Source: Morinoia aosen (taxonomy: Eukaryota; Arthropoda; Malacostraca; Amphipoda; Talitridae). From it: a DNA stretch of 64,000 nt. The notes beneath the pieces are model-generated. The model saw only the letters and a program-made list of their open reading frames with translations, had not been told where the DNA came from and made no database searches. Numbering within the stretch: position 1 is the first letter of the stretch; each line of letters begins with the position of its first letter. The translations under genes were made by a program, and so were the position numbers. Location: assembly GCA_030386875.1 (NCBI GenBank), contig CM059562.1, forward strand, positions 19,955,360 through 20,019,359, read 5' to 3'. This document shows, piece by piece, positions 20,693-34,200 of this stretch.

Positions 20693-21705
20693 CCATTGAT
20701 TTAAAAATTTAAAAAAAAACAGTAAAAATACAAACGAGGGCAGAGGCGGTTTTACACCGCATAAATCTCAATTACCCGATAATGAAAAGAATAACCGCAA
20801 CTCTGAAACAACAAAGTGATATATTTTTTCAAGGTTTTACTTCAAGTAATATGTGTGACATTTAGTGGGAACATAACAGTTTATCTAATTTCAGTCGAAA
20901 ATATTATTCTACAGACATTTGCACTGACAAGTGACAATCACAGGCAAATATAGGCTTAAAGGATGTCATAAATACGAAAGCTAAAAATAAGCTACCAGGG
21001 TCTACGTTACAAAACATAAAATATATTTCTGAATTAGTATTTACAATAAGCCTAGTATCCTCCCTTGCTCTTAAATATCGTCTGCATTCTGATATTTACA
21101 CTTACACTAACAATCTCAACTATCGTCATTCACCAATGAATGTAAATCAATTTCATCACTCCTGCCAAAATTGTCATGGTATTTAAAATGAATACATTAG
21201 TCAACGGGCAGCTTTTCGGTCGTATATTGAGGAAGCAATTGAATCTCATGTCACTAAATCTCAACAAACTAGATATTTTTTAAATTCTGTACAATAGGAA
21301 ACGTTTTACATGAAGTAAAACTTCAAAATCGAACACTTTTTCATGTACTCGTACGTATACAATAACCTCCCTTCAAGCAAGATCCCGTGTATCTTCTAAA
21401 TAGAATTCTTCACACTCAACGCACAATGAAGAACTTCAGGTCTCTGCAAACGGTAGATTTGTTCTAACCTCGTATCGTGCTATTAATTCGTTCAAACACA
21501 GCACACTTAGGTTCAAATGACCTACATGCTACTCAACTATAGAACCGGCAGTCGGGCAGGAATAACCTGCACCTCAAACGCTCTGGTCCCTGATATGTCA
21601 ATGAGACATATAGTTGTATAAAAACTGATAATCAATACGCCAGGCACTTTCAGAGAGCCAGAAAGCCTCCTGTTTAAGCCCTTTCAGATCATGCTAGATC
21701 TGCAT
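20693..21705 (-). other. Presumed 3' UTR of the transporter gene
   Basis: Non-coding sequence between the stop codon and the first plausible AATAAA on the minus strand. No other gene is seen. Its status as UTR is inferred from position only. Confidence 0.35.
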
Positions 21706-22234
21706 TTATTCAGAGTCATCGCCGATGAAAGCACGGTTGTCCATACCCTTGGAGGAATTTTTCTCGTTATAATCGATTTCGTGCTCATCGTGCATATCTT
21801 CACTGATCCCTTCGTCAGATTTTTCTCTTGTGACAATTTCTTTTCCATTGGCTGGCGTTGACCATCCGATTTTAGCATTACTTTTCTTCCCTGTCTCTGC
21901 ACAAAAGCCCTGTGCTGCCGCAGTTTGATTCACGTCCCGCTCCTCCGAACCTTCCCTTGATCCTTCGTTAATAGTATCCATTGTCTCGGCTGTCTTACTC
22001 CGGCGGTTCGTTTTCTGTGAGAGGGTCCGCTCCATGAGCGGCACTTCTATACTGAAGTTGAGGGCTGAGAGCAGGATGGTAGCAATGCGCATCTTGTTGT
22101 TGTTGTCCTCATCGTAGAGCCAGTCCGAATCTTTGCGGATGACGAGATTCTTCTCGACAACAGGTCCCGACGGAGGAGCTGGTGCTGCTGTCTCTACGTC
22201 GTACTGTTTCGTATGGTCCGTCAAGATAATGATA
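21706..22234 (-). CDS. Transporter last exon (end of TM12 and long cytoplasmic tail)
   Basis: 529 bp of coding sequence from acceptor TTTCAG to the stop TAA. The split codon AT/T completes an isoleucine and gives a run of isoleucines at the end of TM12, then LTDHTKQYDVE. The tail has a proline/alanine stretch, then a charged part rich in E, D, K, S and N, ending RAFIGDDSE. Tails in this family are usually shorter, so this one may carry regulatory or sorting signals (inference). Confidence 0.85.
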
Positions 22235-25200
22235 CTGAAACAAAACAGTATACATTGATAATAAGTAATGCATTCGTTTTGAAAATGTCGGGCCTATGGT
22301 TCATACAGAGATCTAAAATAGTATTGAATAATGTTTTATCCCCAGTTTGTTTATGACACATAAGGCTCGTCTAGATTTCAGCATAAGAAAATACGAAAGA
22401 ATTAAGACAAGAGTATATATTTACAGTGTTCACTTAATAGAGTTCATTAGATAAACAGTATTTTGTAAGCATGGAACCAATGGATAGAAATATTTGATAT
22501 TAACGATCCTTGATGGTTGATAAATCTACTGACTTAGCCAAAGGTTTACGGAATAGTTATTTGTGCGGATAAAAACAAACGCACTTTGATACTAAAACAG
22601 TGCATAAAAAAGCAGTAAAATTTGTATTATGCTATACAAAAGTCACCACAGAACATTTTCTCGATACCTCAATAGAGTAATTATGTATTACAAAACTTTA
22701 GCGTACATGCAACTAAACTGGCTCACTGTTCTCTAATCACGGATGAAGGTGATACTGACAACGGCTATTGCATGGCAGCGTGTTGAGCTGTGTATCACGA
22801 AACAAGGTTTCAAAATGATCCATACTTGTCACGTGCAAAATTTAACGTGTGTTTTTCAAAAGAAAGCTTCAATATTTTCTATATTATGCCTCATGTATGA
22901 ATCAGTGCAAAGTATTTGATTGATACATGTGAATAAATCGCAACTGAATTTTATTTGAAGTATGAGATCACCTGATCTTATAAATCAGAAAAATCCCATA
23001 GTAAACATATCCTACATGCACTGCCGTGAGGACAACAATATGCTCAAGGCTCAAACAAACATTTCGCTAGAAGAAGAAAAAATTCTCTGTCCAATTTATC
23101 AGAGCTCCGATGTTGACCGCGACTAAAAGCAGCAAAAGTTCGAGTAAAGCGGTCCAGAAATGTTCAGAACTAGCGACTCACATGAAGATGAGGGCCATGA
23201 GGCTATTGACGCCGGCCCCGAAGAAGAACTGCGCGCCAGGGAACACAGCAACAGACGAGTGGTAGACGGCCGTGTAGAGGGAGAAGCTCACCATGGGCAT
23301 GACACCGTCCAGAGCGCCCAGCACTGCCGACACCTTGCCTGAAAAGGTGCACGGTGTCAGAGATGAGTTTCCTTGATGGGTTTCCTAAATTATATTTTAC
23401 TACAATCAAGTTGATACGAACATCATTCACATTTATTTTCAAGTGCTGTGCAATTAAATGCAAGAACGAAACACGGTTACCACCGGACGAGCCGGTGCCC
23501 ATGTCATATAACTGGATCTTGTAAGGAATTTTTTTTTAATTCCTTCCATTTCCATGAGGCGAAAAACTCTGGGCCCGCATTGTAAGGTCTCGAATTCTAG
23601 ACCGTTTCATATGAATGATTAGCGCTCTTAACCACCTGACTTAAGTGACCTCTTGAGGGTATTATGAGCAGATTTATTGTTTTTAAATATATGAGCTTGT
23701 ACAGCAAATGCAAACGTCGTGATCATAGTCCGTCAGTCTCTCAGGACCTGAATTTATCTCATATATCAAGATGTAACTGAAGCCCCCTGTCTGAAGTGTA
23801 AACTCAGTACTTTGGATACAGAGTTAAGAAAATTTTCCCTCTGCAATTCCTCAGTAAAAACTAGTCCAGGAAACATCTGATGGGCTGCTTTTCATGGGAA
23901 AAATTGTTCAAGCACGGAAAAGATGTCACAGGGTCACCTCGTATTCCTTAATATTCGCTTCAGGATCCAGGGTTCTAGGGACGATCACACGACTAGGTTT
24001 GGGTACTTGAGTTATAGCTGTTATCGCTGGGAATGAAGGCTTTAACAGGTTTTCGCATAATAAATTCACGAAAAAGCTTCTCGCGAGTATATAGGGAAAG
24101 TACTAGCTTGACAGCACAAGGAAGGTTCTTCTACGTGTCTAACAGCGACTCAGCGTTGGCATAAAGTCAACTCCGAGTAAGAGGTGAATATTCGCCGGAG
24201 TAAAACCCGGTTCACCCAATGGCTTAGCGTCTCGGCCTTATCTAACTGAACGTTGCTTATGCTATCTGAGGGAAATATGTCGGTCACCCTCACAATGATG
24301 TCGGTCACCCTCAATTCAAGGCAGAACTTGACAAGTGTCTTTCTTCTCCGAGGGGATCCCGGTATTTTCCAGCAAATTTACTTCTCCCAGCTGTATGCTT
24401 GCGTGAAAATCCGTTAAAGCTTCAAGCTTGTAATTGCAATTTAGAAACATGCAAGCTTGTAATTGCAATTTAGAAACATGCTTACTTCTAGAAGGGAAAA
24501 ACCAACGAAAATACATTTGCGTTACTTTTTAACGATAAACAAAATTTGAACATGAAATTCTTTAAAAGGTGTTGTTCAGAAGTTACTAGTTTTAATCTGG
24601 AAATGAGCATATATTCAAAAATAAATATAGAAAGTGTGGTACAAGAGAGGGTTCGACAAAGCACTCATTGATCAATGAGGCACAAAATTAAGGAAACTGG
24701 TGAAACTTTTGTGGTGTGTTGCACATCGAGAGCGTCAAATCTAATGTACACGGTTTGAAACAAGGTCGTGGGGCTACAGGAGACTCCGTTGATGGGAAGG
24801 AGAGATTTCTGCTGGAACCCGTGTCGCGGATCTGAGATAGCAGTTCCGCTCACGACTGCAGTATTGGGTGCCCTTCTTAAATCCTTATTTCCGAGTGCTA
24901 GTCACGTCACGTTGCGGGCACAGGCTGCCGACATTTCACGATTTATCACCTCAATTTCGAGCAATAGTCGTTTCGAAACAAGGCTGTCCAACGCGAGTTC
25001 ACCTCTTATTTCAAATTTTCCTCATCCGTCTTTCGAAGAAATGCAGAGTTTGAGGCTCATAAAGCCAATTTTGTCTCAAAATAAAAGAGTTGAGGTTAAT
25101 TCGATATCTTCCGATACATAATTTATTTTCAGCATATTTTTCAGTTATTCAACAGTATATTATTTTTGTGAGCACGAACGAAGAATTTTTTCGCTGTCGT

Positions 25201-28200
25201 AAATAACCAGGCAAGCAAAACCTGAGTGTTTCCTTATCAACTACTTAGTTGCAGTTCGTTCACTATTGGAAGAAAAACGAAAACTGATTTAAAGTCTTCA
25301 GGATAGGAGATAAAGGTTTGACCGTGATTTATAACTCTGATCATACCCTGTACTGCATGCTGTATATTTCCTCGTGTTACAGGGAAATAAGCACTCTGCT
25401 TTTTCAGAGTTTAAAATACTGGATGAAAATTTCACATACACTTTAGGAAACTCTACATAAGTATCTCCCAAACAGCAGTTTCCCAATCAAAGAAAATATA
25501 ATAAGATTTCAAAAAGTAAATCTCCTTTAGGTACAGATTGCTCCAATCCTTTTTAAGATTACGATTCGCTGGCATCTGAGTTACGACGTACTGGTGTAGG
25601 GGGATTACAACTTTTTGTTGTTCATTTTCAAGTCGTAACTTGAGTCAAAATAATTCATTAAATATGAAGAAACTATTTCATAAATTCTAAGAAATACTGC
25701 TTCAATGGAGTTATCTTTTTACAAAAATATCAGAGCAACACGTGTTTCAAAATTTTGACTTATGCAGCGGAAGAAGCATGTACTGATAGTAAACTCCACA
25801 ACGCGAGCTTGTCAACTGACATAAGTCACTTTCAATGCAAAATACAATGGGAGTGCCTCACATATTTGCAATTGTTAAGCATACATGTTTTACCGCTCAA
25901 GGACGAGCTTCTATAGCAGATGCATTAGCAATTTTACATTTTCCTCCTGATTGTTGCAAAAAGTTGCCAGTTTAGTAAAGGCTGAGCCCATGCACCACAA
26001 CACTGCAGCTGACCTCCGGAAAGGAGCGAGGGTGTGGCATGCGAAACGGTGGTGTTGCAAGTGCACCCGGGCATAAATATACTCGTATTTCAAAACATGA
26101 AGGCCCACACATACGTTAGGCTCGTGTTGACATCGCTTTTATATTGGTAGGTGCCCTTCCGATTGAAACAAAACAGTCTTGAAAGTTTAGAAGTGCTGCC
26201 TTCGTTATTAGCATGGTTGTGAAGTTCAGGCTAAGCAGCTGCAGTGTTCTAGTAGTGTATACATGTGGTTCAACATGCGAATTACGTGTTTTTTTTTAAA
26301 TTTGTACTTCAGAACTCGTGTAGACTGACGTAAGAGACAAAATAATTTACTCAAATACTGACGTTTATGATTGACAATTTTGTATAGCATTTAAATATTT
26401 TTACGATATTTGTGCGTTTTTATGATGAATTTTTGTTTGTTTCATGGACTCGCATTTTAGACGGATGTATGTAGGTTCGGTCAGATGACCTTTACCAGCG
26501 CTCTTGATGTGGAATGGATATGCGTACGCTTACCTTTAATGAGAGAATACCATATAAGGCTGTGCATGATAAAAAGGAGGGTTAGTTTGGCAAATTGAAT
26601 CTCTCTTAGGAACAAGGAAAAGAACTAAATAATTACGCTGCGGTGAGTGGTAGCCTATATATGCTAGTCCCGAAGGCATAATTTTACTTTCATTGATCAA
26701 TATGCAACCGCATTTACAATCATGATCAATCGATGTCTCGAATGTTCCATTGATTTGTACGAAAGAAAGAGTAGTTTTTAAATTTTGAAAGTTTTTGAAC
26801 TGTAAACTCTCTCTTTTTGAAAGAGTTTTTTGAACTGTGCGAAAGGCTTTACCCGAAACTGAAGTTTGCCCGTTTGAAAGGCTCATTAGTGGCTCTCTTC
26901 CATGAAAAGAAGTAAAATTTCACGAATATTATTGTACTGAATGACTTCCGTTAAACATTTATATTTTTGCTGACTTCTTCCTCTCACGTTTGAATTGTGA
27001 GTTAAATCGTTAGTTTCATACATGTACATAAATTTTTCCCATAAAAAAATTAAATTTTCCGGTGAGAAGCAAATAAGTAACTTTGAGTAACAAGTTATAG
27101 AATGATTGGCTTTTTTTGTACATGCTGTAGTAGAATGAATCAGTTACAAAAAATGTACTCAAGCTCAAGGCGACGGTGTTGAAAAATCAGGCATGGTGAT
27201 ATAAGCACGATGATCAACCATGAGATTTGGTAGGGGGCATAAGCAGAGGAGAAACAGTCTGTGGGCACTTTGATCGCAACGTGAGTCGCCGATAGCCACG
27301 GAGGGGATTTTCTTAATGATCCTACATAACAGACCAGGAGTCACAAACTCAATTTTCATAAATACGCAATTAAATCGAAATAAAGTCACGATCCAGTAAA
27401 TTTTTGCCATTTTCAAAGTTACTTACTGCAACTGACTTTAAATTTGAGCTGAATATTGAACTTTAGATTGACCTATTGCGTCCAAAAGGTTAAATTTTGA
27501 CTCTCGAGCATCTTACGTGTGTCCCTCCCATTGCATGAAGTACACTTTACGCGTCCTTAGTATGGGGAGAATTTTATGGTGAGTTCAATATGCATGAAAA
27601 AGAGATGCTTTGATTTCACGCATAAATGGAAGAGGAACTAAATGGGCATACTGTTCAAGTGTATTTGAAATCAATTTCCAGTACGAAAAACTATCATCCT
27701 TATGACTTTCTTAAGAACTAATTCGCACTGAAATATTTAAACTACAAGCAAGTTTAACTCCACCACTACGAGCCCTATACGATTACGTAATGAATGTTGT
27801 TACTTTTATGGTTCTGCAGAATGATCTTAACGTGCTGAACCCCGGAAAATTGTTTAAAATTTCTGTTTTAGATGAGTTTTTCATGTACATCTGTTCTCTA
27901 TGATACTTGAAGATTCCAATTCTATCTGCTGAAATTGCCATGTCGCTGAGAATTTCTCTCTTATGGCGCATCAACTTTTTGCAAACACCTATCAAATTCT
28001 GAGCGAGTGAGCAAGAATTGTCTGTTCCCGTCAAGTCGACCCTGATTGGGCAGGTCTACCAAAGAAATGGTCTGCTCAATGCAAGTTGGATGCTCCAGGG
28101 CTTCGAACGATAGAGAGACCGACACTCACTTCCAGGATAGGATTGTGGTAAATGAATCAGCAATTTCTGCTAAATACTTAAGCTCACAGTCTCTGCCAGA

Positions 28201-31200
28201 AGCTCTCATCGAGTTTTCCTGTGGATCAAAGACATAGCATTCAAGAATTCCTAAAGAGTATGTCGACGTAATTGAGCACTGTAATAAACAATTTATGATT
28301 TCCTTCAAGCTACGGGACTTCCTATACGTGTGTTAATTGAGCAATGCACTGCAAATTTCATTGTGTTTTCACTTGGAAAATATTTCAAAATAGAATTATG
28401 ATTTTCATTGTAGAGTTAATTCACAATCATGAGAGAAACTTTAATTTTTAAAATGCGAAATAAAATAGGCACTAACAAGTGCTTTGAATGAGAAGACACA
28501 CATGCTCGTAATGACGGCAAAAAGATGTTCAGAAAGATGCTCATCTATCGATATTGTTTACATATGCAAGAAATATTTCAGACTCCATCTGTTCTAATTT
28601 ACAGTCAGCATTGGTAGCTAATAAGAATGAAAGAAAGATTTCATTCGTATACTTATTTTACAGAAGAGTCAAAAAGGAAGTTTTATTTTCAGAAATGCTC
28701 AGATGTGGTGCTGACAGAAGCAGTAACACAATCGATCTGTACGATTTACTTGTAATTTTATATTTAATTTTTACGAAAAGGGTACAAAAGACGAAAAGGG
28801 TAACGCACGATATTGGCATTACACAGCCTTGCAGAATAAAACTATTTTATCGTTCTAAAAACTAAATTGGCTTACGCTGCATAATTGAAGAAATGATTCA
28901 AGGTCAATGATCGTGAAGATAATAAATGATCATGGAAATAAAGAGGTTTCATGTTCCCGAGGTAACGAGGTGAAAATTGCCGCAAGTGAAAGATCATATA
29001 AGGAGAGATTCCCATCCGCCTGAAATTAAGCCAAGATTAAAATGACGCATTGCATTACCTAGTCCCAGCAGCTGCTTTCTAGACTTCTCGCACTCGATTA
29101 GTTCCACTGTCCAGCGGAACTGGCGGGAGAAAGTTGCTCTGTTTAGATCGATGGTCCGATCAAGATGTCGACTCAAAAGCAAATAACAGCGGCACCCATG
29201 AACGTTTCACGTATTTTCTACAATTCGATTTAATCATTTAGCACAACTTCTAATTGAGTGTAAATTTTCCAAGGAGGTAATAATTTTCTGTTAAAGTATC
29301 AAAAAATTCCAACACTCACACCAGAAAATATGGTCCAATCGTTAGATTTCCATCGTAAGACACTGCAGAAATTGAATTCTAAATAAAGGATTGATAGCAT
29401 TTGCCACTTTTTAAGAGGTGACAGAATGACGATTTCCTATCAAAATTGGTATCCTAGGCAAAAAGTATTTGATCCTCATTCCCGGACACTCTGACGATCC
29501 ACTAAAAGTAGCACAATTATAGCTGCGATCCTACGACAACACATAATCAAGAAGCAGTAGCTTCCGCCGAAAAAAACGTACTCTAAAACTGCAGCAACTT
29601 CATGTGGGCTTAATCAGTTTGAAACACTACCGCGTGCTGTCGCCCTACTTACAGAGTCTGCCATGTCTTCTCGTAAAGGTTATATGACACCACAAAAACT
29701 GTGGTCTCCGATAAACAACTGAGTGTGTGGCCAGAGTTTGAACAGAGAAAGGTTGGCACTAGGATGGTATTTGGATTACCTCCATGTAAAGCAAGATTAC
29801 CAAGCTCCTCAAGCCGAAAGAAATTCACCTCATTAATTCCTCTTTTACTTGACGAACTGATGCTTCCTGCTGTCCATGGATCAGGCGAGAGGAAGTTTAT
29901 CGGACATAAAGGAACTTCCCCGACGACCATGACAGAATGATAGTAATTTAACAAAGAGCATCGCCAGCCATCGTCACTATCAAAAAACTCGAATACGCAA
30001 AAAATCAACTTAGCATATGACACTGTGAGCTCCTCCATCATATCGTTAGTTGCATGAATGAAGTATTAATCATAAACAAAATAACAAGCGAAATGATGCT
30101 TGTGAATACAATATTATGGTATTTTAATTATTATTTTATTAATACATTAAAAGAATTAGTAAACAACTTGGCAAAATATTATTCTTATTTATTGCGTAAA
30201 ATCTAGTCCACTTGTTCTTTAAGCACAAAGCTTTTCTTCAAATGAATTGTAACTGGGCTGGAAAGCTGAATTTTCATTAATTTTACATTAATCATAGCGC
30301 GGATCACACAAGGTAGCATTAGGAGCGATCATTCACCACCATACAGTTCGTATCGTTGACACCTGTAAGATTTTTCAGAAGTAATACGAGACGCTACATC
30401 TGATCAGAAGAATCGAGATGCAACTTTTTCGTAAATCTCCTATGCATATCGCTCGAATTTTTTATAGAGTTTCTACGCTCTGAAGAGCCTTGAATCAGGT
30501 TAGTTCCTGCGTTGCATGGAGCTAAATTTGGTCACTGAAAATATAAGGCCCAATACCCCAGAGATAAAACAGAGCTGCGTCCTCACACAATTTAGCTAGG
30601 TAGAAACTGAATGTCATGCTGAGTCCGAAGCTGTTTTGCCTCTCTGGCAATGCAGTTTGGCGACTTCCAAAACGTAGATGACACGAGGCCTTCGTGCCGA
30701 TGGGCCATGACTTAGTTAGAAATGAGGCCATAGCATTGTGGCCATGAGGGTGTGACATCGAAACCATGAGGCCATCCCATTATTCACCATAAGGCCATAA
30801 CATTTTTACCCATGATGCCATAACATTGCTGCCATAGTTTCGTTACCCATGAAGCCATGTTACCAGTAGGATGAGGCCGAATATGCTCGTATTACGTGGG
30901 ATGAGACTAAGCACGTTACTGTTTTAAAGCTCATGCTTTATTTGTCGTTTGACCTCCACGCCTGTAGCAATGACGTCACTACTCTACTGACCACGAAATC
31001 AACGTTACTGGCCATGAGATCTATAACTCAAGGCCTTTGTCCGTAAAAAAGCAAGGCCAGTAATACTATTTTTACAGAGGTGAACACCGCTACGGAACTT
31101 CTACTATAGCAAATATAGGACCACAAAATTGATGTGATCATTACCAAGAATTTTGAAATCACAATTACGAACACAACATGAGCAAATGTATGATAAATTC

Positions 31201-34200
31201 AAGCGGCTTGTGACAAGGGAGCGCGAGTTACTCACCGATTTCATCCGAAGCCACAAATTTGGAGAGCAGCGCTCTGATGGCAATCGCTCCCGAGTTCACG
31301 AGCATGGCGGAGATGGGAGCTGAAATATGGAAAGAAAATTCACTTATAAAATTATAAAAGAAGCGCTCGTAACGCAAGATCTCATCCTATGATATAACAT
31401 TGTTTATAGTTTCTGCGGAGCAAATAGATTCTGTGGACTTCGCTGATGAATTCACGAAGTGGTACAGGAACACCAATTTGAATTCCTTGACTGCTCAGTT
31501 GAAAAAACCATACGAAATTCGGTACCAAAAAACACGGTAATCCATTGTAATTTATTCATACAAAAATTTTTCCTCTTCCTGATTATGCATTTCGTAAAAC
31601 TAGAATAAATCTATAGAACGCAAAATGTTTCAGATTTAGTTATGATAATTACAAGAGCAGCAATCGATCTCACTTATTTTTTATTTATTCTACCCGAACT
31701 TAACTCTTCCCAAACAAAGGCAATCATCCGTGAACAACAATCCGTGATTACAGAATTATGAATCGGGAAAAGCAGCCACGTTTGCATTATAAAAAACGTT
31801 CTTTATATCGATGCAGTCTTAGAGTTTACTTAACTGAGCCATGTTTTTCATCACAAATGTGCAATCCCAATGCACGTCATCTGAGCAGAAGCTTGCAAAA
31901 GATCTTCAGTGAACATTCCAAAGACCTAATTATCTCGCTCACTGTCGATGTTACAGATTGTTTAATAGGTCATCCGAGAGTTATCTTACATAGCCAGTAT
32001 TCAATTAAGCTTATTTCTTTCTACCCAGTACTGTAGTTGGTAAGTCTTTGATTATTTTTTCCTATTTTTTATGAAACGAGTGAAGAAGATTCCACATTTT
32101 GCAGTCTAGTCTCGGAGATATAGGTAAGGAAGACATTGACTATTGGACACATATTAAACTCTGACTTCATAAATGCAGGAAAGCATGTAGAGACTTCTGT
32201 AGAATTGAGCAATCCTATTCCGCTGAAGAAAAAATATGTATCAAACAAACAAAATTATCTGAATCAAACTGTACGAGTATAAGCCTTCAGTCAATTAATC
32301 TACAGTAAAAATATCAATCTTTGTTAAGATGAGAACCTAAACAAATTCAGCATGAACAACCTGCACAAATTTGTTCAGGCTGAACAAATTCAACCTGCAC
32401 AAATTCTGGACCCTCAAGTTAGCAGTCTTAAATATCATCAACACACCGCGCCCGAATAAAATCGTCTCCTCATAAGGAGATCAGAATGAGCAGCACATTA
32501 CAATGGGGCTAATATTACAGGCGATCAGGCATCGACTGCAATGAAAATGAAAAAAACATCAGCCGCATTTACCAAGTTACGGCAGGTAAATCCTTTTTAA
32601 ATATTCCTTAAATTAGCTCACGTGAGATAACCTACGTTGTCGACCTCTAGGATAATCTTTTGTTACTTCCACATGTCCTGATCATATGTTTTATCATGGA
32701 TCAGCCCTTAAGTTGGGATGTATCAACTTCAACAGGATGAATTAAACTCACTTGCTCAAATGAAATCTGTCCTTCAACCCTCACGTAAGTTTTCGAGGTA
32801 GTGTGAAGAAAACTGAGGTGCAATATCAACGTATTCCTCGAGAACTATAGTCATGGTCATTCATTTTTGTAGCACAAATGGAAAAAAATCCATGCAATTT
32901 AAAAAATCAGTTAACAACCGAAACTAACTCATTAAAATGCTGAGTTCAACGATTATAAAAGTTATTCTAATTTTAGAAAATATTCCCTGCGCCGATGAAA
33001 CAATAAAAAATACCTAAGTAGGACATTCTACAGGAATGCAACTTCAAAATGAGATGAAAGAGATTGAAATTGACTGTAGACGTTCTACCAAATTTAAACA
33101 CTAGTAGACTTTTCATTGATGCTTTTTCAATTTTCATTAACTCATTTTGTATATTCTACTATATTCCTTGCATGATTAGTTTCTCACAGTGTGTAACACA
33201 AATGATAACCTCACACTTAATGTAGGCACGAACACTCTCCACCACACGTGTGGCCCAAAAGACCGTTATGAGCTCAACCTACCCAGCCAAATGAGGAAAG
33301 ACGCCGAGGGAGACACAAGGCCGTAGAGGACGTAGTCGAGCACAGACGACAGCGCTCCCACCATCGCCAGGACGCTGTCCGACACCTTCAGGCCGGCGCT
33401 CAGCACGGGCACCGCCACCAGCGAGCCTGCAAGGTAAGGAACACATTCCTTGACGATGTATTTAAAAAGCCGTATTTTAACAGTATGTCGTGTGTTTTAA
33501 AAACTGAACTGATAGATAACCAGCGCTTAGCACGAGCACAGCCACCAGCGAGCCTGCTAGGAGGTGCGCTGGGCTTTGTTCTTGCGAAAAGCACGATGTA
33601 TTTTAAACACTGAATTTTAAAAGTATTTCTTGTACTTTAAAAACTGAACTAATAGTTAACTTCGAAGGGCAATATGGATTAAGAATTCATCCTAACGTTA
33701 AATATGTCTGAAACATTGTTATAAAAAATTTTAAATGACGATGGGTAAATGTGCGCATGCACCAAGATTTCCGGTAGATTTTTTCATTAGTAAATACAAG
33801 TAAGCAGAAATTCTATTCCAAAGTCATAAATTTCACCGAAACAATAGTGGGAAAATATGGTGGAAGACCGATACCTCAGGGAAAGATTTTTGCCAAATAA
33901 TCTTACGTGCCCCGTAACGAAACGCTCATTTGTGACTCTGGGAATTCCTGGATGAAGAGGAACAAGTACGATTCTTTCCAAGTGAGATTAATGAGCTACA
34001 GGTCGTCGAGGTTAATAGCAATTACATGGGAAGTTTCACGGCGGGGTAAACTGTTCTAACTTTACATGACGTTCTCAGCCAGAATTATTCATTTCAAAGG
34101 CAGTATCAACGTGGATCGTTCACAGTACATATGCAGTGGCAAAAATAAATGATAACTTATTCCAACTTGGCGATGAGTAGAAGATAGAATTGCCAATAAT

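Larger units (their letters stand above)
23339..31235 (-). other. Transporter intron, 7.9 kb
   Basis: It contains a tRNA-derived SINE (23.53-23.66 kb), a short 2 x 29-bp tandem, and a degenerate repeat with GAGGCCATAACAT units (30.69-30.87 kb). Several frames of 60-130 codons occur (the longest at 29649-30041, minus strand) but show no recognisable family or splice context. Confidence 0.7.

Noticed and set aside
24190-24260. Second tRNA-like SINE near GGCTTAGCGTCTCGGCC
   Set aside because: Only an A-box-like stretch is present; no B box was found at the right distance.
26536-26886. 116-codon minus-strand frame
   Set aside because: No motif or splice sites seen and no match to the transporter, whose flanking exons already join in phase without it.
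29649-30041. 130-codon open frame on the minus strand inside the 7.9 kb intron
   Set aside because: No recognised motif, no splice context tying it to a gene, and an 79-codon frame also opens on the opposite strand. Length alone is not enough in 64 kb.
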